A stretch of DNA of 64,000 bases. It comes from Gordonia sp. SID5947. Lineage in GTDB: Bacteria; Actinomycetota; Actinomycetes; Mycobacteriales; Mycobacteriaceae. Both the position numbers and the translations under genes were made by a program. Below are positions 29,393-37,577 of the stretch, piece by piece. The notes under the pieces were generated by a model. The model searched no databases, had not been told where the DNA came from, and saw only the letters and a program-made list of their open reading frames with translations. The first letter of the stretch is position 1. Every line of letters begins with the position of its first letter. Location of the stretch: positions 248,001 through 312,000 of the forward strand of contig NZ_WWHU01000001.1 of the NCBI RefSeq assembly GCF_009862785.1. Direction: 5' to 3'.

Positions 29393-29755
29393 GTGACTGC
29401 CACCGCCGAAGCGCTGGAGATGGCCAAGGTCGCCGCATTCGCCGCCGCCGACAAACTCGCGCATGACGTCACCGTCATCGACGTCTCCGAACAACTCGTC
29501 ATCACCGACATCTTCGTGATCGCCTCCGCCGACAACGAGCGGCAGGTGACTTCGATCGTCGACGAGGTCGAGGACAAACTCCGCGACGCGGGCTACAAGC
29601 CCGTGCGCCGAGAGGGCACCAGGGAGGGCCGCTGGGCCCTGATCGACTACGCCGACATCGTGGTGCACATCCAACACAGCGACGAGCGGCAGTTCTACGC
29701 TCTCGAACGGTTGTGGCAGGACTGCCCGATCATCGAGGTGGACGGCCTGGGATGA
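29393..29755 (+). CDS. rsfS: ribosomal silencing factor RsfS
   Basis: A 120-residue RsfS/Iojap protein that binds ribosomal protein L14 and blocks subunit joining. The core AADKLAHDVTVIDVSEQLVITDIFVIASADNE-type pattern begins near residue 18, and REGTREGRWALIDYADIVVHI is the L14-binding part. The start is GTG 29393 with GGAAGGA 10 bases upstream. Its stop overlaps the gpgP start (ATGA). Confidence 0.95.
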   Translation: MTATAEALEMAKVAAFAAADKLAHDVTVIDVSEQLVITDIFVIASADNERQVTSIVDEVEDKLRDAGYKPVRREGTREGRWALIDYADIVVHIQHSDERQFYALERLWQDCPIIEVDGLG

Positions 29756-30465
29756 GTGGGGGACCGGATTCGCACGACACCGCCGTCGAGCGCCTGACCC
29801 CGGTGGTGCGGCGTCTCATCCTGTTGCGGCACGGCCAGACCGAGTACAACGCGACCAGCCGCATGCAGGGGCAGCTCGACACCGAGCTCTCGGCGCTCGG
29901 GGTCCGGCAGGCCGCGGCGGCGGCCGAAGTACTCGCCAAGCGGGCGCCGATGCTCATCAGGTCGTCGGATCTCACCCGCGCCAGGGACACCGCCGAGGCT
30001 CTCGCGCGCACCACCGGTCTGTCCGTGGACACCGATGAGCGCCTGCGTGAGACCCACCTCGGCGATTGGCAGGGGATGACCCACCACGAGGTCGACGACG
30101 TCATGCCGGGTGCGCGACGGATCTGGCGCGACGACGCGAGCTGGAGTCCGCCGAACGGTGAGAGCCGGATCGACGTCGCCCGCCGTGCGTTGCCGCTCGT
30201 GGAGGAGCTGGTCGCCGATCTCGACGGGTGGGGAACGGGCGACGACCCCGAGGCCCCGGTCGTGCTCGTCGCACATGGCGGTGTCATCGCCGCGCTGACC
30301 GCGGCCCTGCTCGATCTCCCGGAGACGTCGTGGCCGGTCTTCGGTGGGCTGTCCAACACGAGTTGGGTGCAGCTGTCGGGACATGGTGTCCCGGGCAGCG
30401 CGCCGCGGTGGCGGCTCGACGTCTGGAACGCGTCGGCCGAGAGCGCCGACGCAGCGGTCCAATGA
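29752..30465 (+). CDS. gpgP: glucosyl-3-phosphoglycerate phosphatase (histidine phosphatase family)
   Basis: A 237-residue histidine phosphatase with R26-H27-G28 in LLRHGQTEYN, the second-Arg region SDLTRARDTAEALA and the C-terminal His in VAHGGVIAAL. In mycobacteria the gene in this position (Rv2419c) removes phosphate from glucosyl-3-phosphoglycerate on the way to methylglucose lipopolysaccharide. I assign it by synteny, since the family alone does not define substrate. It overlaps octT (ATGA at 30462-30465). Confidence 0.85.
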   Translation: MSGGPDSHDTAVERLTPVVRRLILLRHGQTEYNATSRMQGQLDTELSALGVRQAAAAAEVLAKRAPMLIRSSDLTRARDTAEALARTTGLSVDTDERLRETHLGDWQGMTHHEVDDVMPGARRIWRDDASWSPPNGESRIDVARRALPLVEELVADLDGWGTGDDPEAPVVLVAHGGVIAALTAALLDLPETSWPVFGGLSNTSWVQLSGHGVPGSAPRWRLDVWNASAESADAAVQ

Positions 30466-31211
30466 CTGTGCTGGTCCTCTCCGACTCGCTGGCGTACTAC
30501 GGCCCGACGGGCGGACTGGCCGCCGACGATCCGCGGATCTGGCCGAATCTCGTGGGTGAACGATGCGGTCGCGAGGTACGGCTCTTCGGACGGATCGGGT
30601 GGACCAGTCGTGATGTGTGGTGGGCGCTGACACAGGACCCCAACATCTGGGCTGCGGTGCCGCGCGCCGCCGTCGTCGTCCTGGCGTTCGGCGGGATGGA
30701 CAGTCTTCCTTCGCCGCTGCCGACCGCGGTGCGGGAACAGATCCGCTACGTCCGGCCGAACCGCTTACGACAGCTCGTCCGGGACGGATATCAATGGCTC
30801 CAGCCGCGGCTGTCGACGGTCGGCTGGCCGGTGGCACTGCCACCCACCGTGACGGTCGAATATCTGGAGAAGATCCGCGCCGCGCTGCAACAACTCCGAC
30901 CCGATCTGCCGATCGTGGTGTGTCTGCCGCCCACGCATCGGAGCCCCTACTACGGCTACGTGCACAGTGGCCGGATTCCGACGACGGCCGCGATGGCGGA
31001 GTGGGCGGCCATGCACGATCTGCCGACGGCGGACTTCTATCCGGTCACCCGAGACGGGTTCTTTCCGGTCGGGCCGGGCGCGGGCGACGACATGAATCCG
31101 GACGGGATCCACTGGGGCTTCGACTGCCACCGGGGCATCGCCGACGTCGTGGTGCCCGTGGTCGACGACGTCCTCGACCGGCACGCGGCCGGTCAGGAGG
31201 CGACCGGCTAA
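30462..31211 (+). CDS. octT: SGNH-fold acyltransferase, OctT type (diglucosylglycerate octanoyltransferase)
   Basis: A 249-residue SGNH/GDSL-like protein. The nucleophile block is VLSDSLAYYG (S9), block III is AFGGMDSLP, and the C-terminal catalytic dyad is DGIHW (D214, H217). The Mycobacterium gene next to gpgP (Rv2418c) transfers octanoate to diglucosylglycerate in methylglucose lipopolysaccharide synthesis. The close coupling with gpgP supports the same role. It lacks a signal peptide, which suits a cytosolic reaction. Confidence 0.82.
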   Translation: MTVLVLSDSLAYYGPTGGLAADDPRIWPNLVGERCGREVRLFGRIGWTSRDVWWALTQDPNIWAAVPRAAVVVLAFGGMDSLPSPLPTAVREQIRYVRPNRLRQLVRDGYQWLQPRLSTVGWPVALPPTVTVEYLEKIRAALQQLRPDLPIVVCLPPTHRSPYYGYVHSGRIPTTAAMAEWAAMHDLPTADFYPVTRDGFFPVGPGAGDDMNPDGIHWGFDCHRGIADVVVPVVDDVLDRHAAGQEATG

Positions 31212-31220
31212 CGTAGACGC

Positions 31221-32069
31221 GTGCCAGTCGTCGTCGTCACCGATTCCTCGTCGCGGTTGCCGCACGCCGTCGCAGATCACTACGGCATCCGGCAGGTCCC
31301 ACTCCACCTCGAGCTCGACGGCACCGACTACCTCGAGGGCGTCGACGACATTCCCGACGACCTCATCTCCACACCCGGGGTGACGACCTCCGGTGCCAAT
31401 CCGCACGACCTCACCGTTGCCTACGAGGAGGCACTCGCCGCGAGCGACGGCGACGGGGTCGTCGCGGTCCACATGTCACGCAGGTTGTCGGGCACGTGGG
31501 GTGCCGGTCGGTTGGCCGCCGAGAAGTTTCCCGGGCAGGTGCGGGTCGTCGATGCCAGGTCGGTGGGACTCGCCGTCGGCTTCACCGCGATCGGTGCCGC
31601 TCAGGCCGCGGCGTCGGGAGCCGACCGGGACCGCGTATACGAGTCGGCGATCCGCCAGGCGGCGACCGTCGACTCGATGATCTGCGTCCATCAACTCGAC
31701 AACCTGCGCCAGAGCGGCCGGATCAGTGCGGCCAGCAAAATGTTGGGATCGGCGCTGTCGATCAAACCGATCCTGCACATGGTCGACGGCGTCCTCACGC
31801 TCAAAGAGCGTCACCGCACGTTCTCCAAGGCGCTCACCAAGATGGTCGACGCGGCCGTGGAGTCGGCAGACGGCCGGCCGGTGATCCTCGGCGTCCAGCA
31901 CAGCGCGGCGCCCGAACTCGCGCGTGAGCTCGCCGACCAACTGACCGAGCGGCTGCGGGTGGTGACGTCGGAACTGATCGTCGATCTCGGTCCGGTACTC
32001 GGATGCCACGTGGGTCCGGGGGCCATCGGAGTGGCGATCGCCACCGGCCTCGATCCGCTCGAGGACTGA
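31221..32069 (+). CDS. DegV family fatty acid-binding protein (FakB type)
   Basis: A 282-residue DegV protein. VVTDSSSRLP (5-14) begins the fatty-acid-binding fold and HMSRRLSGTWGAGRLAAE carries the conserved SGT loop. LRQSGRISAASKMLGSALSIKPIL is the C-terminal family signature. DegV/FakB proteins hold a fatty acid for phosphorylation by FakA, encoded at 20.2 kb. Start is GTG 31221, the last gene of the nadD run. Confidence 0.92.
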   Translation: MPVVVVTDSSSRLPHAVADHYGIRQVPLHLELDGTDYLEGVDDIPDDLISTPGVTTSGANPHDLTVAYEEALAASDGDGVVAVHMSRRLSGTWGAGRLAAEKFPGQVRVVDARSVGLAVGFTAIGAAQAAASGADRDRVYESAIRQAATVDSMICVHQLDNLRQSGRISAASKMLGSALSIKPILHMVDGVLTLKERHRTFSKALTKMVDAAVESADGRPVILGVQHSAAPELARELADQLTERLRVVTSELIVDLGPVLGCHVGPGAIGVAIATGLDPLED

Positions 32070-32178
32070 GAAGCCCCACCGCCGCAGGGCATTCACAATC
32101 CTGGATCCATCCACAGATCGGGACCGGTGTCGCGCAGGCGCGCGTTTTCTGGGGTGATGATTCCTAGGCTCGTCGGTC

Positions 32179-33258
32179 ATGAGCACCTCTGCGCGACGCC
32201 CGTCCTCCGATGTGCCGCCCGCCGAACACCGGGGTGGGCGGCGCACCCCGCTCGACCGGCTTTCCCGACCTCCCGTGGAGCCGGCCGGGCAGTCGTCCGC
32301 CGATGGTCGGGATCCCGGCACCTCCGACGTCTGGGGCTCGGCTCCCGACCCTGAGCCCGGACCGGCCCCGGTGGGCGCCCGGGTCGACGACCCCGTCGAC
32401 ACTTCTGACGACATCGGTGCCGTCGACAGTCCGTGGGGAGTCGCTGCGGTGCCAACGTGGCTGGATCCCGTTGCGCCGGAGCAGCGCCCGCGGGCTCGGA
32501 TGACCGTCGGGGACGGGTTCGGCGACCTCGAGCCGGACGACCTGGAGGACACCCGCCCACCTCGACGGTTCGCCGTCGCTCCACCCGCCGCGATCGCGCT
32601 GATCCTGGTCGGGGTCGTCGTGTGTGCGGTGGCCGGGATCTCGTTGCTCCGAGGGGGATCCGACGACGCCATGACACCTGTGGCCTTCCCGGCGGATGCC
32701 GGGCCGACCAGCTCGGCGGTGACGCGTCCCGAACCTCCTGTACCGCAGGCCGACACGGAGGTGGTGGTCAGCGTCGTCGGCCTGGTGCACCGGCCCGGAC
32801 TGGTCCGGTTGCACGGACAGGCGCGTGTCGCTGATGCGATCAATCGGGCGGGCGGCCCACGTAAAGGGGCAGACCTGTTGTCGCTCAACCTGGCTCAGCG
32901 ACTGGCCGACGGCGATCAGGTCCTGGTCGGCTACACCGCCGGCGGTGGACGGATGGCGATGCGCAGTGCCGTGGTCGGTCCGTCGGCTGCCGCCGGCGCG
33001 TCCGGGCCGGCTACCTCGGGGAGTGGTGGTGGCCCGGCATCGCCGACATCGGCGGGACACTCGACGGGAAAGATCGACCTGAACACGGCGACGGAGTCAC
33101 AGCTGGACGAGTTGCCCGGGGTGGGACCGGTGACGGCCAAGGCGATCATCGGATGGCGCGAGACGCACGGGCGGTTCACCTCGGTCGAACAGCTCGGCGA
33201 AGTGGACGGGATCGGGCCTGCCCGCCTCGCCAAGCTGCGCGATCTGGTCACCGTGTGA
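32179..33258 (+). CDS. comEA: ComEA-like DNA-binding protein
   Basis: A 359-residue protein with a long disordered acidic/Pro-rich N-terminus (1-130), one membrane segment (135-157), an SLBB-like domain (194-250, VSVVGLVHRPGLVRL) and a C-terminal helix-hairpin-helix pair (299-357, IDLNTATESQLDELPGVGP). ComEA proteins bind incoming DNA outside the membrane during transformation. The 130-residue cytoplasmic part is much longer than in Firmicutes. It overlaps comEC by four bases. Natural competence is not proven; many actinobacteria keep this pair with no known role. Confidence 0.92.
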   Translation: MSTSARRPSSDVPPAEHRGGRRTPLDRLSRPPVEPAGQSSADGRDPGTSDVWGSAPDPEPGPAPVGARVDDPVDTSDDIGAVDSPWGVAAVPTWLDPVAPEQRPRARMTVGDGFGDLEPDDLEDTRPPRRFAVAPPAAIALILVGVVVCAVAGISLLRGGSDDAMTPVAFPADAGPTSSAVTRPEPPVPQADTEVVVSVVGLVHRPGLVRLHGQARVADAINRAGGPRKGADLLSLNLAQRLADGDQVLVGYTAGGGRMAMRSAVVGPSAAAGASGPATSGSGGGPASPTSAGHSTGKIDLNTATESQLDELPGVGPVTAKAIIGWRETHGRFTSVEQLGEVDGIGPARLAKLRDLVTV

Positions 33259-34838
33259 CACCCAGGTCGGCGGCCGGCGCGATACTTCCTCCCGGGGACT
33301 ACCGATTGGTGGTCCCCGCGGTGGTGGTCTGGACGGTCAGCCTCGTCGGCTTGTTCGGTTCGTCCACCGCGCTGTGGGTGATCGTGATCGCCGGCGTGGT
33401 CGGCAGCGCGACGTGTGGGGCAGCCGGACGGCTCGGGAGGGCCAGTTGGGCGGTGACGTCGTTCGTGGTGGTGATCTGCGGTCTCGCCGCGGCGACGGCG
33501 GTGGCCCTCGCGATCCGTCTCGACGCCCGTGCTGATCATCCGTTGACGCACATCGATGGGAAGACCCGGGTCAGTCTGATCATCCGTGACGACCCGGTGG
33601 TGCTTGATCCCGGAGAGCGGGTGCGGGTCCGCGTCGACGTTGTCGCGGTGGCCGGACGCGAATGCCGACACGTGCCTGCCGAACTGTCCGGTCCGGCCGC
33701 CGCTTGGGTGGAACTCGTTCCGGGTCAGCGAGTCTCGGCCTTGGTTCGAGTCGGGGCGCCGCGCGGTCACGACCTCATGGTGGCGCGCCTGTCGGCGGTG
33801 TCCGAGCCGAGGCTTCTCGGACGGCCGCCGCCGCACCAACGTCTCGCCGGAGAGGTCCGGCAACGGCTGAGGGTGGTGTCTGCGCGGGCACTCGGGCCGG
33901 ATGCGTCCGGGTTGCTGCCGGGGCTGGTCCTCGGTGACACGAGCATGCTCGACCCTCAGGTGCGTGACGATTTTCGTGCGGCCGGTCTGACCCACCTTCT
34001 TGCGGTGTCCGGCAGCAACTTCGCGATCGTCTGTGGGGCGGCTGTTCTCGGGATTCGTTCGCTGGGTGCTTCACCGTGGACGACGGCGGTGGTGGGGGTG
34101 GTGGTCCTGGTGGGTTTCGTGATCTTGGTTCGTCCGTCGCCGAGCGTGCTGCGGGCCGCGATGATGGGCATGGTCGGCCTGCTGGCCTTGGTCGGTTCAC
34201 GGCGAGCGCAGGCGATGCCGGCGCTGGGTGCGGCCACGCTCGTCGGAGTGCTGTGGTGGCCGGAGTTGGCCGTTGCGCCGGGTTTCGTGTTGTCGGTGGT
34301 GGCAACTGCGGGCTTGGCGCTGTGGTCCGGCGGGATGCGAGATTGGTTGCGCGCTCGGCATGTTCCGGCGCTGCTGGCCGAGCTGGTGGCGATGGCCGTG
34401 GCCGCGCAACTGGCCGCGGCGCCGGTCGTCGCGGTGCTGAGTGGTCGATTCAGCGTCGTCGGGCTGCTGGCCAACATCCTGGTCGTCCCCGTGGTCGGTC
34501 TCGTCGGTGTGGTCGGGACGGCGGCGGCCGTCGGTGGTGCAGTGGGTGGCCCGGATGGCGTGTGCGCAGGCTGTGCCGAGCTGGTCATCCGAGCTCTGGG
34601 ACCCGAACTGTGGTGGATGCTGACGTGCGCGCGGATTCTCGGCAGTGTGAGATGGGCCGCGGTCCCGGTCCCTCCCGGGGTGTTGGGCGGGATCGTGGTG
34701 GCGGTGGCGGCTGCGCTGATCGTGTTCGCGCTACATATGGCTGCGCGGCTTGCGATGCGGCGTCGCGATGGGGGTGTGCGGACGCGTGGTCCTGGGCGCG
34801 ATGTCGGGCGGGTCTGGCACGATGGTCGCCGTGACTGA
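33255..34838 (+). CDS. comEC: ComEC/Rec2 family competence protein (short form)
   Basis: A 527-residue polytopic protein. An N-terminal DUF4131/OB-like part (about 70-190) precedes the competence domain, whose hallmark HLLAVSGSNFAIV lies near residue 255 and is followed by 8-9 membrane helices. It ends with a basic tail and has no metallo-beta-lactamase domain, which longer ComEC proteins carry for strand degradation. The start is GTG 33255, overlapping comEA. The 3' end overlaps holA. Confidence 0.88.
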   Translation: MTPRSAAGAILPPGDYRLVVPAVVVWTVSLVGLFGSSTALWVIVIAGVVGSATCGAAGRLGRASWAVTSFVVVICGLAAATAVALAIRLDARADHPLTHIDGKTRVSLIIRDDPVVLDPGERVRVRVDVVAVAGRECRHVPAELSGPAAAWVELVPGQRVSALVRVGAPRGHDLMVARLSAVSEPRLLGRPPPHQRLAGEVRQRLRVVSARALGPDASGLLPGLVLGDTSMLDPQVRDDFRAAGLTHLLAVSGSNFAIVCGAAVLGIRSLGASPWTTAVVGVVVLVGFVILVRPSPSVLRAAMMGMVGLLALVGSRRAQAMPALGAATLVGVLWWPELAVAPGFVLSVVATAGLALWSGGMRDWLRARHVPALLAELVAMAVAAQLAAAPVVAVLSGRFSVVGLLANILVVPVVGLVGVVGTAAAVGGAVGGPDGVCAGCAELVIRALGPELWWMLTCARILGSVRWAAVPVPPGVLGGIVVAVAAALIVFALHMAARLAMRRRDGGVRTRGPGRDVGRVWHDGRRD

Positions 34839-35802
34839 ACGCCTGCACCTGCTGCTCGGGGACGACGACTTCTTGACCGGCCGCGTGATCACGGCGGTGG
34901 TCGCCGAGCAGTCCGCTGCCACCGGTGCCGACATCCCGGTCACGCGGGTCCGGGCGGGTGACGTCACCGAGCACGAGTTGGCCGAGCTGCTCAGTCCGTC
35001 GTTGTTCGCTGAGGACCGCATCGTGGTGGTCGAGTCGGCAGCCGACGCCGGCAAGGAACCTGCGGCACTCATCGGCGAGGCGGCCGAGCAACTGCCCGAG
35101 GGCATCACGTTGATGGTCGTCCACACCGGTGGCGGACGCGCCAAAGCGATGGTGCCCGCATTGAAGAAGGCGGGCGCGGTCGAGCACGACTGCGCCGGTC
35201 CCAAATGGCCCTCGGAGCGGATCGATTTTGTCCGCAACGAGTTCCGGTCACTCGGGGCCAAGGTGAGCAACGACGTCGTCGAACAGGTCGTCGAGGGCGT
35301 CGGATCGGAACTGCGCGAACTCGCCGCCGCCTGTGACCAGCTGGTCGCCGACACCGATGGCAAGGTCACCGTGGACTCGGTACGGCTCTACTATCAGGGC
35401 CGCCCGGAGATCACCGGTTTCGAGGTCGCCGACAAGGCGGTCACCGGAGATCGGGCGGGAGCATTGGAGTCGCTGGCGTGGGCCGAGCATCACGGCGTGC
35501 CACGGGTCCTGTTGGCCGATGCCCTGGCGGAGGCGGTCCATGCCATCGCGCGCGTGCGCGGCATCGGCTCGATGGATCAATACGCCGCTGCCTCGGAACT
35601 GGGCATGCCGCCGCGGCGGGTGAAGAAGGTGCAGGCGCAGGCGCGGGCATGGGACTCGACCTCGATCGCGTCGGCGATCGTCGTGGTCGCCCAGCTGAAC
35701 GGAGATGTCAAGGGACAGGCCGCGGACGCGGACTTCAGTCTCGAGCACGCGGTGGCCGCGGTCGCGGATCTACGTCCCACTCGCGAACGCGGCCGACGGT
35801 GA
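34822..35802 (+). CDS. holA: DNA polymerase III delta subunit
   Basis: A 326-residue clamp-loader delta subunit. It opens with LHLLLGDDDFLTGR (the AAA-like LLxGxDxxL start) and ends with a helical collar domain. The Walker A motif is absent, as is normal for delta. Start is ATG 34822 or GTG 34831; both lie within the comEC 3' end. Operon comEA-comEC-holA, the common actinobacterial order. Confidence 0.92.
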   Translation: MVAVTERLHLLLGDDDFLTGRVITAVVAEQSAATGADIPVTRVRAGDVTEHELAELLSPSLFAEDRIVVVESAADAGKEPAALIGEAAEQLPEGITLMVVHTGGGRAKAMVPALKKAGAVEHDCAGPKWPSERIDFVRNEFRSLGAKVSNDVVEQVVEGVGSELRELAAACDQLVADTDGKVTVDSVRLYYQGRPEITGFEVADKAVTGDRAGALESLAWAEHHGVPRVLLADALAEAVHAIARVRGIGSMDQYAAASELGMPPRRVKKVQAQARAWDSTSIASAIVVVAQLNGDVKGQAADADFSLEHAVAAVADLRPTRERGRR

Positions 35803-35809
35803 CAGAACG

Positions 35810-35852
35810 CGGCTCACCCCGGTGACTGCGTGGATGTCACCGGGGTGAGCCG
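35810..35852. terminator. shared terminator of holA and rpsT
   Basis: A perfect 17-bp stem: CGGCTCACCCCGGTGAC (35810-35826), loop of 9 bases, right arm 35836-35852. It lies between the convergent holA and rpsT. There is no long T-tract on either side, which is common in high-GC genomes. Confidence 0.8.
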
Positions 35853-35887
35853 TGAAAGAAAGATCAGGCTACAGCTGCTGGGTCAGG

Positions 35888-36148
35888 TCAGAGCTTGTTG
35901 ACTGCCAGCGCCATCGCCGACTTCTTGTTGGCGGCCTGATTGGCGTGGATGACGCCCTTCGAGGCGGCCTTGTCGAGCTTCTTGCCCGCATCGGCGGCGA
36001 GCTCGGCGGCCTTGTTCTTGTCGCCGGCGTCGGCAGCCGCGCGGAACTGACGGATCGCGGTCCGCAGCGACGAGCGCACGGCCTGATTGCGCTGACGGCT
36101 CGCCTCGTTGGTGCGGATGCGCTTGACCTGCGACTTGATGTTTGCCAC
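35888..36148 (-). CDS. rpsT: 30S ribosomal protein S20
   Basis: An 86-residue bS20 that starts with (V/M)[14 protein letters not shown] and ends MALAVNKL. It starts at a GTG (36148), supported by homologous N-termini. It is basic and helical and binds 16S rRNA. Its 232-base upstream region is shared with the divergent sulfotransferase gene. Confidence 0.96.
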   Translation of the reverse strand: MANIKSQVKRIRTNEASRQRNQAVRSSLRTAIRQFRAAADAGDKNKAAELAADAGKKLDKAASKGVIHANQAANKKSAMALAVNKL

Positions 36149-36380
36149 GCGTGTATACCTCTTTGGTTCGGGTTGGTACTCGTTGTTCTGTTTCGGCGGC
36201 GAGCGGGTCGCGCCTGAGCAGTTCGGACAAGTCCGGATCGGGATGATCCTGCCGACACTGCGACAGCGCTCTACGTTACCAGCAGGGCTCGACACCGCCC
36301 AAATCGTGCCCGGCGGCGATAGCCGCCACCGCATCGTCACATGATGTGCCCGATCCCCACCAACTAGGCTTCAACCCATC

Positions 36381-37520
36381 ATGTCTGTTGTCTACGTGCA
36401 TATCGGCCTGCCCAAAACCGGGACCACGCATCTACAGGATCGGCTATGGCGCAACCGTGACCTCGCCATGCGTTCATCCGGCCTCCTGTATCCGGGTGAC
36501 GTGATCTCCGACCACTTCCATGCTGCGGTCCACCTGCAGCCCGAGCGCTATCTCGACTGGGTCGATCCGAACTTCGCACGCAAGTGGCCGACGCTGCTCG
36601 CGCAGATCAAGGCCTGGCCGCAGACCTCACTGCTCTCGCACGAACTCTATGCAACGGCGACGCCGGAACACATCGCAAAACTCATGGACGACCTCTCCTT
36701 CGCCGACGAGGTCCATGTGATCGCCACGGTGCGTGACCTGGCGCGACAGTTGCCGTCGGTGTGGCAGGAGAACGTGAAGAACCAGCATCCGGCGACCTTC
36801 GACGACTTCCTCACCTCGGTACACCAGCACGGTCCGGCCCTGCCGGGCTTCGTCCCGCCCGCCGACGCGGGCGTCGAAGAGCCGTTCTGGGAGTTTCAGG
36901 ACTACACGCGGATCCTGGCCGACTGGGCGCAGGCGGTGGGAACCGACCGCGTCCACGTGGTCACCGTGCCCACTCGACGCGACACGCCCGGCGACTCGCT
37001 CTGGGAGAGATTTCTGCGAGTGCTCGACGTCGACCCCGGGGCACTGACGATCCCGGTGCCGAATCTGAATTCCTCACTCGACGCATCTCAGGCCGACCTC
37101 GTCCGGCAACTCAATCATCGACTGCAGCCTTCCGACGTGGAGTGGCGCCGATATGAGCGGGTGGTCAAGGGGGAGGTGATCGGGCAGATCCTCTTCAAGT
37201 CCCGATCCGGGGCCCCGCTTGCGCTCGCCGCGGATCAGCGCGGGTGGGTGGCTCAGACCGCGGGGGAGATGAACGATGCGCTCCGGGAAGCCGGTTATCG
37301 GGTCTCCGGTGATCTCGCCGACCTGGCGGTCAGTCCCGAGTCGACCGGCGACGCGTCCGCTCCGGACGCCCAGCAGATACTCGACGTCGCCCTCGACACC
37401 ATGGCCGAGATGATCAAGAGAGCGCCGCTGCCACCGGTCGGCCCGAGATGGCAGACCCGGGCGATGAACGTCGTCCGTCGGATCCGGCGGCGTGCACTGG
37501 GAGTTCGTCGCTCGCTCTGA
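36381..37520 (+). CDS. sulfotransferase family protein
   Basis: A 379-residue P-loop-like sulfotransferase. The N-terminus VHIGLPKTGTTHLQ (6-19) contains the PAPS 5'-phosphosulfate-binding PKTGTT. TVRDLARQLPSVWQE is the 3'-phosphate-binding Arg/Ser segment. The acceptor (lipid, glycan or peptide) is unknown. There is no close counterpart in this place in mycobacteria that I recall, so it is probably a lineage-specific insertion between rpsT and the ATP-grasp operon. It needs PAPS, but the CysN in this window has no APS-kinase domain. Confidence 0.8.
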   Translation: MSVVYVHIGLPKTGTTHLQDRLWRNRDLAMRSSGLLYPGDVISDHFHAAVHLQPERYLDWVDPNFARKWPTLLAQIKAWPQTSLLSHELYATATPEHIAKLMDDLSFADEVHVIATVRDLARQLPSVWQENVKNQHPATFDDFLTSVHQHGPALPGFVPPADAGVEEPFWEFQDYTRILADWAQAVGTDRVHVVTVPTRRDTPGDSLWERFLRVLDVDPGALTIPVPNLNSSLDASQADLVRQLNHRLQPSDVEWRRYERVVKGEVIGQILFKSRSGAPLALAADQRGWVAQTAGEMNDALREAGYRVSGDLADLAVSPESTGDASAPDAQQILDVALDTMAEMIKRAPLPPVGPRWQTRAMNVVRRIRRRALGVRRSL

Positions 37521-37577
37521 CGCGCAGGTGTCGAACCATCATGCCGAATCCGGGTTTTTGTAGCACCATGGCAAGTT

